Part shown: positions 1-6,877 of the stretch, piece by piece
Layout of the letters: the number at the start of each line of letters is the position of its first letter
Numbering within the stretch: position 1 is the stretch's first letter
Source: Ardenticatenaceae bacterium
GTDB lineage: Bacteria; Chloroflexota; Anaerolineae; Promineifilales; Promineifilaceae
Direction: 5' to 3'
NCBI GenBank assembly: GCA_020634565.1
Contig: JACKBN010000015.1
Location: 1-64,000 of the forward strand
DNA length: 64,000 nt
The notes under the pieces: model-generated
Databases searched by the model: none
Seen by the model: only the letters and a program-made list of their open reading frames with translations
What the model was told of the DNA's origin: nothing
Program-made: the position numbers and the translations under genes

Positions 1-6
1 ATAGAT

Positions 7-744
7 TTATCCCGCAATTACTTCATTTTCCAACACGCCAATGCCATCAATTTCCACACGCATGATGTCTCCCGCGTAGACGTGGGAGATGCCTTTGGGC
101 GTGCCGGTGTAGATGATGTCGCCGCGCTGGAGCGTTTTGAATTCGGAGATGTAGGCGATGAGTTGGGCGACGCTGTGGCGTAGGTTTTTGGTGTTGCCCT
201 GTTGCTTTAGCTCGCCGTTGACGTAGGTGCGGATTTCGGTGTTGGTCGGGTCAATTTCGTCGGCGGTGACGAGCACAGGCCCCATCGGGCCGAACGTGTC
301 GAAACCTTTGGCTTTGACGGGTGGGCGGTAGTAGTTGCCCACAAAGTCGCGCACGGTGCATTCATTGCCGATGGTGTAGCCGTAGACATAGTTCAGCGCA
401 TCTTCTTCGGGGATGTTACGGCCGTTTTGCCCCATCACCACCACCAGTTCCCCTTCGTAGTGCATGTATTCCACGTCCGGGCGAATCACTTTGCCTTTGT
501 GGCCGATGAAGGTGTTGGGCAGCTTGTGGAACAGCAGTGGGTACTCCGGCACGTCGAGTTTTAGCTCCTGGGCATGGTCGGCGTAACCGAGGGCGACGCC
601 AACGGCCGTACAGCCGCGCGCATCCACTGGCGGCAACCACATCACATCGTCCGGGTCGTAGGCAACCGTGCCCACCCAGAGCTGATCGTTTTTGTAGACG
701 GCTTCGTGAATTTGTCCGTTGTAGGCGAATCGGGCTAGCTTCAT
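7..744 (-). CDS. Fumarylacetoacetate hydrolase (FAH) family protein
   Basis: This is a 245-residue single-domain member of the FAH superfamily, which hydrolyses or isomerises/decarboxylates beta-diketo acids in catabolic pathways using a divalent metal. The expected acidic metal ligands are visible: HYEGEL (Glu97, Glu99) and GNECTVRD (Asp133), followed by KGFDTFGPMGP and the C-terminal GDIIYTGTPKGI signature. The length suits HpaG/YcgM-like small enzymes. The ATG at 744 is preceded by GGAG. It is the last gene of a minus-strand run that also holds two P-loop ATPases and a ThDP enzyme, with 18 bp separating it from the upstream ATPase gene. The substrate cannot be told; HpaG-like isomerase/decarboxylase or an oxaloacetate-type activity are both possible. 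Family assignment is strong, specific function weak. Confidence 0.88.
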   Translation of the reverse strand: MKLARFAYNGQIHEAVYKNDQLWVGTVAYDPDDVMWLPPVDARGCTAVGVALGYADHAQELKLDVPEYPLLFHKLPNTFIGHKGKVIRPDVEYMHYEGELVVVMGQNGRNIPEEDALNYVYGYTIGNECTVRDFVGNYYRPPVKAKGFDTFGPMGPVLVTADEIDPTNTEIRTYVNGELKQQGNTKNLRHSVAQLIAYISEFKTLQRGDIIYTGTPKGISHVYAGDIMRVEIDGIGVLENEVIAG

Positions 745-762
745 AGGTTCTCCTTCAATGAT

Positions 763-1635
763 TTATAGCTTGTACCAGTTGGCAACGGCCGTTTCCAGCG
801 CGTCACCCGTAAATTCAGTTTCGATTTGCTTCATGATTTGCGTCACTTCGTCCGGCGTGGCGGCGAGTTTGGTGCCGCTGAGGTGCAGGTCGTAGACGGA
901 GCCGCTGGGCTTGAGCAGAGTGTTAATGGGCAGGATGTGGTGGTGGCGATGTTGCAGCAGGTGTTGGAAAACGGCCGTGTACACCTCTGGATCGTACGCG
1001 GAGAAGTCCGACTTTTCTGAAAAGTCGGACTTCTGGATGGGCTGAAGCTGCTGACCCAGACGGGCGACCTCTTGCCAGATAGCGTGCAGCACGTTGGGCG
1101 GCGCGTCATCGGATTCGTTTTTGTGCTGGGGATTGGCAATGCTTTTTTCGCGGGCGACTTCGATGTGGCGGCGCACGTCGGCGGAGGGCACGGGCACGAC
1201 AAACAGCGTCTGCGCGCTGCGCAGACCAGCTTCGATGACGTCGTCGGCAGCCTGAACCAGCTCGATGAGGCGATTGCCGATGAGGGGTGTTTCGCCGATG
1301 AGCAAGCGGTTGCTGTTTTGCTGGTGGGTGTGCCAATGGTGAACGCCCGTTCGTGCCCACAGCCCCACCGCTTTACGAATGGCGGGGTGGGTGACGCCGT
1401 CGATTTCGGGATATTTTTGCAGGAGAACGACCGTTTCAAACGGCGCTCTTGCCAAATCCCACTGTAACAAATCCACCGTGCGTCCGGCTTGCTGCGCCAG
1501 CAAAACCAACTGCTGAATGAGCAAACTTTTGCCCGCCCCCGGCAGCCCGGCCAGAAAAACCATCTGGTGCTCTTCGGCCAGTCGCCGGAAGGTGATGTAG
1601 ATATTGGAATTAGTTGGCAAGATAATTTCAGACAT
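763..1635 (-). CDS. P-loop NTPase of unknown role, paralogue A
   Basis: This 290-residue protein has a Walker A motif GLPGAGKS at residues 30-37 and a conserved YPEIDGVTHPAIRKAVGLW stretch (75-93). A possible Walker B-like segment LLIGETPLIGNR covers 111-122. It aligns over most of its length with the 426-residue product encoded at 2338-3618, so the two are paralogues. The region between about 201 and 211 (QKSDFSEKSDF) has no counterpart in the paralogue; it is encoded by a perfect 33-bp hairpin repeat (1002-1034). I do not recognise a named family; the fold could be a P-loop kinase or a small AAA-like ATPase. The 184-residue unknown gene lies directly upstream. The start at 1635 lacks a strong ribosome binding site. 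Confidence 0.75.
   Translation of the reverse strand: MSEIILPTNSNIYITFRRLAEEHQMVFLAGLPGAGKSLLIQQLVLLAQQAGRTVDLLQWDLARAPFETVVLLQKYPEIDGVTHPAIRKAVGLWARTGVHHWHTHQQNSNRLLIGETPLIGNRLIELVQAADDVIEAGLRSAQTLFVVPVPSADVRRHIEVAREKSIANPQHKNESDDAPPNVLHAIWQEVARLGQQLQPIQKSDFSEKSDFSAYDPEVYTAVFQHLLQHRHHHILPINTLLKPSGSVYDLHLSGTKLAATPDEVTQIMKQIETEFTGDALETAVANWYKL
1002..1034. repeat. 33-bp perfect hairpin repeat, intragenic copy
   Basis: Two 15-base arms (1002-1016 and 1020-1034) are exact reverse complements around a 3-base loop. The arm begins AGAAGTCCGACTTTT. It is translated in frame as eleven residues of the P-loop ATPase. A second element with the same geometry and the same AGAAGT...ACTTCT ends lies at 2301-2333. 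Confidence 0.85.
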
Positions 1636-1651
1636 GGATTTTTCTATTTTT

Positions 1652-1723
1652 GGACACGGATAAACACTGATTTACACAGATAAGAAGAAAAAATCAGTGT
1701 CAATCCGTGTTTATCTGTGTCCC
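1652..1723. repeat. Spacer hairpin of iterated words (ACACGGATAA type)
   Basis: The 93-bp spacer between two minus-strand genes is almost filled by an imperfect inverted repeat. The left arm is 1652-1683 and the right arm 1691-1723. Words such as GACACGGATAAACACTG recur in the other arm in a permuted order, so the arms pair in more than one register. There is no T-run typical of an intrinsic terminator. Confidence 0.6.
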
Positions 1724-1728
1724 ATTTT

Positions 1729-2283
1729 TTACTCCGGCATGGGCACGCCCAGGACCAGCAGGCGGTTGCGTTTAAAGGTGTCGATCATTTGTGCGGCCGT
1801 TTTTTGTGCGGCGTCTCCCATTAGCAAACTGGGCTGGCCACCTTCGAATTTGTCGCAGACGAATTTGTGCGAGTCGTACATGATGGCAAACGCCTGGCGG
1901 AAGTTTTGCACTGCCAGCGCCAGTTCGTCGGGCGGATTGGCAAACAGGGGCTTGAGTTGGCGCATCGTTTTCTTCACCAGGAAGTCGTGATCCTGCGCCC
2001 ACATGCCGCTGAACCCTTCGCTGGCCTCGAACATGTTGGGGCGCACGTAGCCGTCGTAGGCCGCCTGGCTAAAGCCGCCGGTGAGCTTGAAGCTGACGGA
2101 GATGCCCCACATCAGGTACGTGGCCTCTTCAATCGAGGCGCGCGCGGCGCTGAGATCGCCCACATCCACCTGCTTTTGCAGCTTGTCGCAAATGAGAATG
2201 AGCGACTGCACGTAGGCAAAAAAGAGGTGGTGCCCCACTTGCCAGCGCTGTCGTGCGTGGTCGAGTTCTTGCATGTTGAGCAT
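1729..2283 (-). CDS. Unknown 184-residue protein between paralogous ATPases
   Basis: I do not recognise this family. The protein is predicted to be soluble and mostly helical, with no signal peptide or membrane segment. Features that could be searched are HARQRWQVGHHLFFAYVQ near the N-terminus, a central Gly/Phe-rich GFSQAAYDGYVRPNM and HDFLVKKTMRQLKPLF. The ATG at 2283 has GAGGAAAACT directly upstream, a convincing ribosome binding site. It sits between the two paralogous P-loop ATPase genes, with 93-bp and 54-bp spacers that both carry hairpins, and is probably co-transcribed with them. This suggests it is a partner or substrate of the ATPases. It contains no copy of the iterated ACGGCCGT palindrome. 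Confidence 0.7.
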   Translation of the reverse strand: MLNMQELDHARQRWQVGHHLFFAYVQSLILICDKLQKQVDVGDLSAARASIEEATYLMWGISVSFKLTGGFSQAAYDGYVRPNMFEASEGFSGMWAQDHDFLVKKTMRQLKPLFANPPDELALAVQNFRQAFAIMYDSHKFVCDKFEGGQPSLLMGDAAQKTAAQMIDTFKRNRLLVLGVPMPE

Positions 2284-2300
2284 AGTTTTCCTCGCAAATT

Positions 2301-2333
2301 AGAAGTTCAACTTCTTTGAGAAGTTGAACTTCT
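2301..2333. repeat. 33-bp perfect hairpin repeat, intergenic copy
   Basis: Arms 2301-2315 and 2319-2333 are exact reverse complements around a TTG loop, starting AGAAGTTCAACTTCT. Arm length, loop length and terminal AGAAGT/ACTTCT match the intragenic copy at 1002-1034, although the inner bases differ in a compensatory way. It lies in the 54-bp gap between the 426-residue ATPase gene and the 184-residue gene. Confidence 0.8.
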
Positions 2334-2337
2334 GCGG

Positions 2338-3618
2338 CTACGGATTAATATCGAATTGTCGCAGGCTCGTTTCTAAAGCAATGCGCAGCAGGGGCAGCTC
2401 GACGATGGTGAGGGTATGCGGCGGTTTTTGCAGGTCGAGCAGCACGTTGCGATACGCTTGCAGCAGCCCGTGCAGAAAGGTCAGGCCACTTTGCTCGCTG
2501 CTGCGGCTGACGTTGAAATAGCTGTCGTAGACGTCGAATTTGTGAACGTTAGCAGTGGTTACGGCCGTTTCCACCCCCAACACCTCAATCGCCTCATCCA
2601 AAGCCAAAATTGTTTGCTCCGGTGCAGCATCCAGCGGTAGATTGATGATTTTTTGCAGAGCGGTGCGCTGAACGGCCGTTAAAATCGTCTCTTCCGGCGC
2701 ACCCGCTAGCGTTTCCGGCAAGGGCAGGCGCAGCTCTGGACCAGCGTCTGGCGGTTTGGGATTGTCGGTGATGAGCGCGTGCCAATTTTGCACCAGCTCC
2801 GCCAGTTCGGCGTACGAATATTGGCTCTCGACTTGGGCCATGGTTTGATTGGCGGCTGCGGCCGAGGGCACCAACGTACCCGCCAAAACCTCCAAATCGT
2901 ACACGGAGCGAGACGGCCGTAACACCTCATCAATCAGCAGCAGCTTGGTGGGGCGATGTTGCAGCAGCGCCTCAAACACGCCGCCGTAAATGTACGGATT
3001 GTATGGCGTTTGCGGGCTGGCTTTGGTCAGGCCAATGTTTCGCGCCAGTTGGTTGACCTCCTGCCACATGAATTGCAGCACGTTGGGCGGCGCGTCCAGC
3101 TTTTCCTGCTCGTTTTGCGGCTCGGCGACGGTGCGGGCGCGGGTGGTCTCGATCACTTCGCGCACTTCCCAGGAGGGCACGGGCACCACAAACAGCGTTT
3201 GCTCACTGGTGAGCAGCGATTCGGCGTCGTCGTTGGCGGGTTCTACCAGCTCGATGAGCCGATTGCCGATGAGCGGCAGTTCGCCGATAAGCAGTTGGTT
3301 GGGGGCGGGATGCGCCTCGTGCCAATCGCACACCGCCTGCCGCGCCCACAGCCCCACCGCTTTGCGAATGGCGGGGTCGGTGACGCCGTCGATTTCGGGA
3401 TATTTTGTTATGTTAACTTCGGTCTCGAACGGCCGTCTGGCCAAATTGTAATGCAGCAAATGCACCTCGCGTCCCGCCTCGCTCGCAATGAGGGCCATCT
3501 GCTGGATGAGCAAACTTTTGCCCACGCCAGGGATGCCGGTGACAAAGATGAGGCGCTTGCTGTGCACCATTTCTTTGACCACTTTGTACAGGTTGGAGGC
3601 GATTGGGATGACGAGCAT
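2338..3618 (-). CDS. P-loop NTPase of unknown role, paralogue B with extra C-terminal domain
   Basis: This 426-residue protein has Walker A GIPGVGKS at residues 28-35, then KYPEIDGVTDPAIRKAVGLWAR and LLIGELPLIGNRLIELV, all shared with the 290-residue paralogue at 763-1635. The segment PTKLLLIDEVLRPSRSVYDLE looks like a Walker B/sensor region (LLLIDE); the smaller paralogue has ILPINTL instead, so paralogue A may lack a catalytic acid. About 130 additional C-terminal residues, starting near 295, have no counterpart in paralogue A and may be an interaction domain. The spacing in the cluster suggests one operon running from the ThDP gene at 5316 down to the FAH gene. No family name is offered. 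The start is ATG 3618 with a weak AAAG-type site. Confidence 0.75.
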   Translation of the reverse strand: MLVIPIASNLYKVVKEMVHSKRLIFVTGIPGVGKSLLIQQMALIASEAGREVHLLHYNLARRPFETEVNITKYPEIDGVTDPAIRKAVGLWARQAVCDWHEAHPAPNQLLIGELPLIGNRLIELVEPANDDAESLLTSEQTLFVVPVPSWEVREVIETTRARTVAEPQNEQEKLDAPPNVLQFMWQEVNQLARNIGLTKASPQTPYNPYIYGGVFEALLQHRPTKLLLIDEVLRPSRSVYDLEVLAGTLVPSAAAANQTMAQVESQYSYAELAELVQNWHALITDNPKPPDAGPELRLPLPETLAGAPEETILTAVQRTALQKIINLPLDAAPEQTILALDEAIEVLGVETAVTTANVHKFDVYDSYFNVSRSSEQSGLTFLHGLLQAYRNVLLDLQKPPHTLTIVELPLLRIALETSLRQFDINP

Positions 3619-3625
3619 TTCTTTG

Positions 3626-3703
3626 ATCCGTAATCAGTAATCGGTGGTCGGTAATCGGTAACTGCTTACCGTTTACGGATTACCGATGACCGTTCACCGT
3701 ACT
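3626..3703. repeat. Spacer repeat of iterated GTAATCGG words
   Basis: The spacer between the ThDP enzyme and the ATPase gene consists of repeated words: GTAATCAGTAATCGG and CGGTAATCGGTAA on the left, then TTACCGTTTACGG and ATTACCGATGACCG in inverse orientation. It can fold as an imperfect hairpin and partly overlaps the 3' end of the ThDP gene. It resembles the other word-iterated spacer hairpins of this window. Confidence 0.5.
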
Positions 3704-5316
3704 TTCGGTAGTTTGCGAAAACGGTCCACGCTGGGCATGTCGCCGACGGGGACCTCGATGACGGTGGGCAGGTCGGTTTGTTGGCCTTGTTGGATGGCAC
3801 GGCGCAGGTCGGTTGGATTGGTCGCTTGCAAACCCTGAGCGCCGAATGATTCGGCCAGCTTGACGAAATCTGGGTTGTGTAAATCGGTGGCGATGACCCG
3901 GTTGCCGTACAAATTTTTCTGCATTTGTTGCACGTTGCCGTACTGGTTGTTGTTGAAAACGATGGTGATGAGGCCGATGCGGTGCTGAACGGCCGTTGCC
4001 AATTCCTGTACCGCAAACATAAAGCCACCATCTCCCGCCACGCTGATGACCGGCACACTTGGCTTGGCCACTTTGACGCCCAGGCCGGTGGGGAAGCCGT
4101 AGCCCAACGTGCCCATGTAGCCGGTGGAAATGTAGGTGCGCGGCTGGTAAACGGGGTACACAATCCGGCTGGTGAAGCCGACCTGGGTCAGCTCATCGAC
4201 AAAAATACCGTCTTCGCCCAGCTCTTCGCGGATGACTTTCAGATAACTTTTTTGTGGTTCCAGGTAGGCGGTTTGCTGTTCCCAATCTGCTTTGATGGCT
4301 AAAAGTTCATCTTCGCGGCTGGCGCGTTTCTGGTTGTGGGCGGCGGTGCGTTCCAGCAGCAGGGGCAGCGTTTCTTCGGCGCGGGCGGTGATGGCGATGT
4401 TGGGGCTGTGGAACAGGTCATGAGTGGCCGGGTCGATGTCGATTTTGATGAGCGTCATCTGGTCGTCCACGCCCCAACCTTTGAGCGGTTCGCGGGCGTG
4501 GGTGCCGATGAGCAACACTGCGTCCGTGGTTTTCCACAGTTCGTGGGCGGGTGGCAGATGGAAGCTAAGGTAGGAACGGCCGTCCATAATGCCCATGCCG
4601 GTGCGATAGCCAACAACGGGCGCTTCCAGCATCGTAGCCAATTGGCGCACCTCGGCGCTCACGTTTTGTGCGCCGCTGCCGACGAAGATGAGCGGCCGTT
4701 TGGCGTTGCCGAGCGCTTTGGCAGCCTGTTCGATCAGGTCGGGGTCGGGTTGGGGATGAGTCACGGGAGTGGGACGGGCGGCCAGTTCCACAGCACCGCG
4801 ATCGGCCAGCACATCCATTGGAATTTCCAGGGCGACGGGTCGGGAACGGCCGTTTCGCAATTCGGCAAACGCGGCGTGGAGCAAACCGGGCACGTCGGCG
4901 GCGCTGGTGGCCCGCTCGGACCATTTGGTAAGGCCGCGCAAGATGGCCAGCTGGTCGGGAATCTCGTGCAGGACGCCTTTGCCCTGGCCGATTTGCTTGG
5001 TCGGAATTTGCCCGGTGAGGCAGAGGACGGGGGCGTTGAGGCCATAGGCCGTGGCCAGGGCGGCGCTGGCGTTGAGCAAGCCGGGGCCAGGCACCACGTT
5101 GAAGACGCTGATCTCCCCGGTGGCCAGTGTGTAACCCAGTGCCATGTAGCCTGCGCCCTGCTCATGCCGCGTGTGAATAACGCGAATCTGGTCCTGGGCG
5201 TCGTACAGGGCGTTGTACAGCCAGTCGTTTTGCACGCCGGGCAGGCCGAACAGGGTGTGGATGCCGTGGTTGATGAGGGTTTTTACGGCCGTTTCGCCGC
5301 CGGTGAGTAGGGTCAT
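3694..5316 (-). CDS. Thiamine-diphosphate-dependent enzyme, acetolactate synthase-like
   Basis: This 540-residue protein has the three-domain layout of the acetolactate synthase/benzoylformate decarboxylase family. The N-terminal pyrimidine-binding domain carries the cofactor-activating glutamate (HTRHEQGAGYMA, Glu52). A central domain has GSGAQNV. The C-terminal PP domain has GDGGFMFAVQELATA followed by FNNNQYGN, the GDG...NN Mg-ThDP motif. Substrate cannot be inferred; no regulatory subunit (IlvH) lies next to it, so a role in branched-chain synthesis is not supported. It is first in a minus-strand run with the ATPase pair and the FAH-family hydrolase, which would fit a catabolic 2-oxoacid reaction. 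The ATG at 5316 lacks a clear ribosome binding site. No sign of truncation. Confidence 0.88.
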   Translation of the reverse strand: MTLLTGGETAVKTLINHGIHTLFGLPGVQNDWLYNALYDAQDQIRVIHTRHEQGAGYMALGYTLATGEISVFNVVPGPGLLNASAALATAYGLNAPVLCLTGQIPTKQIGQGKGVLHEIPDQLAILRGLTKWSERATSAADVPGLLHAAFAELRNGRSRPVALEIPMDVLADRGAVELAARPTPVTHPQPDPDLIEQAAKALGNAKRPLIFVGSGAQNVSAEVRQLATMLEAPVVGYRTGMGIMDGRSYLSFHLPPAHELWKTTDAVLLIGTHAREPLKGWGVDDQMTLIKIDIDPATHDLFHSPNIAITARAEETLPLLLERTAAHNQKRASREDELLAIKADWEQQTAYLEPQKSYLKVIREELGEDGIFVDELTQVGFTSRIVYPVYQPRTYISTGYMGTLGYGFPTGLGVKVAKPSVPVISVAGDGGFMFAVQELATAVQHRIGLITIVFNNNQYGNVQQMQKNLYGNRVIATDLHNPDFVKLAESFGAQGLQATNPTDLRRAIQQGQQTDLPTVIEVPVGDMPSVDRFRKLPKVR

Positions 5317-5320
5317 AGTG

Positions 5321-5407
5321 GGTAATTGGTAATTTGTAATTGGGTAATTGAGTAATTAGCCGGGCTGTGGGGTGCCCAATTACTTACTTACCCAATTACT
5401 CAATTAC
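5321..5407. repeat. AT-rich spacer hairpin (GTAATTGGGTAATT words)
   Basis: Left arm 5321-5357 reads GGTAATTGGTAATTTGTAAT and onward. Right arm 5377-5407 reads the complementary words CCCAATTACTTACTTACCCA and onward. The same words occur at 63831-63872 and 63966-63993, where they flank a 61-bp inverted-repeat element. Confidence 0.65.
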
Positions 5408-5498
5408 ATCACACGGTTCAGTTTGTGCATTGTACCGGACGGTGGGGAATCGCGAAATGGAAAAAAGTGCCTGCGGCTGGTGCTTATTTACAATAGGT

Positions 5499-5693
5499 TT
5501 GGTAGGGGCGAGGCGGTGGCGAATGGTGTGGGATGTGGCAAATGAACTGGTCTCGCCACCGCCTCGCCCTGGTTTGGTGGCAAAAAATATGTGGTGGAGC
5601 GAATGGTCTTGTTTACGCAATTTAGGGCAAGGCAATCGGAGAGAAGGTTATTTGCTGGGCCAAGATCGTGGCCGATTGCCTTGCCCCTACCAA
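5499..5693. mobile_element. 195-bp MITE-like element with two internal hairpins
   Basis: The outer ends form an 11-bp exact inverted repeat, TTGGTAGGGGC (5499-5509) and its complement (5683-5693). Inside are two perfect hairpins: a 17-bp stem (5506-5522 with 5553-5569, GGGCGAGGCGGTGGCGA) and a 15-bp stem (5625-5639 with 5672-5686, GGGCAAGGCAATCGG). There is no coding capacity. The nested termini suggest either a non-autonomous element or two fused copies of a smaller TAGGGGC-ended repeat. No target duplication is obvious. Confidence 0.6.
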
Positions 5694-5708
5694 TGGTGGT
5701 TTGATTTG

Positions 5709-6614
5709 TTAGCTCTCGGATTGAAACCCAGTCCAAATTCGTTTCCGCCAACTATCTAAGATGGGACGAAAACCCACATAATAGGGAGTTGCATCAATGG
5801 GCCTTGGTGCACCAAAGGACGCATTGTAATAAAACCAATCTGGTAGTTCTTTCTCCTTTGCTATCTCACCCATATATTTTGCCTCAATGCCACCTTTGTA
5901 GTGGGGCATTAAATCCATCGTCCACTCAGCACGGTTGCCAATCATATCCCACACGCCGAACGGGCTAACCCCTTCTGGATAGGCTTTGACTGGGGTACTT
6001 ACCCGGTTTAAATTTAGGTATGAAGCATTCCACTCATTTCCCCAGGGATACAAAAACCCTTCTGAACCACGGGCCGCGCACTCCCATTCAATTGAGGTTG
6101 GCAAACGACCTCCCACCCATTGGCAAAATAAATCAGCAATATGCCACTCTACGGCTTCTGGATGATTATGATTCTCCAGGCCAAGATAAGTTTCTCGACG
6201 TTTCCATAATTTTTCATCGTCAAAACGATTAAAAAACGCCTCACACTGTTCAACGGTAACTGGGAAGCGTGATATGTAATAACTCTTCATTTTGACTTGA
6301 ACTGTTGAATTGATGTATCCAGCTAATGCCCGCTCAACATTCAACAACTTATCTACGCCTCGATATTTTTTCTCTAAGCGTACAATCTCAGGAGGGAGTG
6401 TTGTAAAAAGTTCTGTAGCTTCACCCAGCCTAAACAATCGCCAACGCTCTCTGCGGTCAGTTGCATAATCTTCAAATTGCTGCTGTTCTTCAAGGGGCCA
6501 ACGAGAATATCCGGCTTCAGAGCGAGCTTTTTTCCTGAAGGTATCTACTTGTTCCTGAGAAAGTCCAATAGGATATTCCCCAGAAGGAATTTTCACCCAA
6601 TTAATTTTTATCAT
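5709..6614 (-). CDS. FGE-sulfatase (SUMF1) fold protein without catalytic cysteines
   Basis: The 301-residue protein has the C-terminal signature of the formylglycine-generating-enzyme fold: VTVEQCEAFFNRF, CQWVGGRLPTSIEWECAARG, LYPWGNEW, and GVWDMIGNRAEW. About 100 N-terminal residues are helical and unassigned. Genuine FGEs have a pair of copper-binding cysteines near the C-terminus in a RGGSW...C context; here the equivalent SFGAPRPIDATPYYVGFRP has none, so sulfatase activation is unlikely. The domain may serve a ligand-binding or other role as in many bacterial FGE-fold proteins. The gene is visibly more A+T-rich than its neighbours, contains no copy of the ACGGCCGT palindrome, and is flanked by hairpin repeats, all of which suggest later acquisition. 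Start ATG 6614. Confidence 0.8.
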   Translation of the reverse strand: MIKINWVKIPSGEYPIGLSQEQVDTFRKKARSEAGYSRWPLEEQQQFEDYATDRRERWRLFRLGEATELFTTLPPEIVRLEKKYRGVDKLLNVERALAGYINSTVQVKMKSYYISRFPVTVEQCEAFFNRFDDEKLWKRRETYLGLENHNHPEAVEWHIADLFCQWVGGRLPTSIEWECAARGSEGFLYPWGNEWNASYLNLNRVSTPVKAYPEGVSPFGVWDMIGNRAEWTMDLMPHYKGGIEAKYMGEIAKEKELPDWFYYNASFGAPRPIDATPYYVGFRPILDSWRKRIWTGFQSES

Positions 6615-6705
6615 ACTCAGACTTTTCCATTATTTCTGACACGCTAAATAATTGGTTTACGGCCGTATTCTACCACCAACCGCTGCATTCTCGCTGGCGT
6701 GGCCC

Positions 6706-6785
6706 GCCGGGGAATGAATCCCCCGGCTAGTTGAGCAAGCCCTTTGGGCTTCCATAACTAGCCCGCCCGTTTACGGGTGGGCGGG
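6706..6785. repeat. Three consecutive GC-rich hairpins
   Basis: Three stems follow each other: GCCGGGG/CCCCGGC (6706-6712, 6721-6727), CTAGTT/AACTAG enclosing AAGCCC/GGGCTT (6727-6761), and CCCGCCC/GGGCGGG (6762-6768, 6779-6785). They lie between two minus-strand genes. The chain could terminate transcription of the AraC-type gene, but it looks more like a dispersed repeat. Confidence 0.6.
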
Positions 6786-6801
6786 TCTGGGCAAACAATC
6801 A

Positions 6802-6852
6802 AAGATTTCGCAGATTGAAAAGATTAAAAATCTGGTAAAACTGCGAAATCTG
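6802..6852. repeat. Spacer hairpin with AGATTTCGCAG ends
   Basis: AGATTTCGCAG (6803-6813) pairs with CTGCGAAATCT (6841-6851), enclosing AGATTAAAAATCT (6821-6833), itself a small hairpin. The same AGATTTCGCAG word forms the hairpin at 27688-27752. It lies just downstream of the AraC-type gene on the minus strand. Confidence 0.65.
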
Positions 6853-6877
6853 CTGATTTTAGACTTGCTTTCCCGGT

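Larger units (their letters stand above)
5317..5708. other. Gene-free repeat-rich spacer of 392 bp
   Basis: No convincing gene lies here. It contains an AT-rich hairpin of GTAATT words (5321-5407), about 90 bp of plain sequence, and a compound MITE-like element (5499-5693) that ends just inside the 3' end of the FGE-fold gene region. A 130-codon open frame crossing it covers repeat sequence and has no plausible start context. Confidence 0.6.

Noticed and set aside
5499..5693. Insertion sequence
   Set aside because: There is no transposase reading frame and no target duplication; only a non-coding element with inverted ends.
5367..5759. Plus-strand open frame of 130 codons in the 5.3-5.7 kb spacer
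   Set aside because: It runs through the GTAATT hairpin and the MITE-like element and into the FGE-fold gene on the other strand; nothing suggests a protein.
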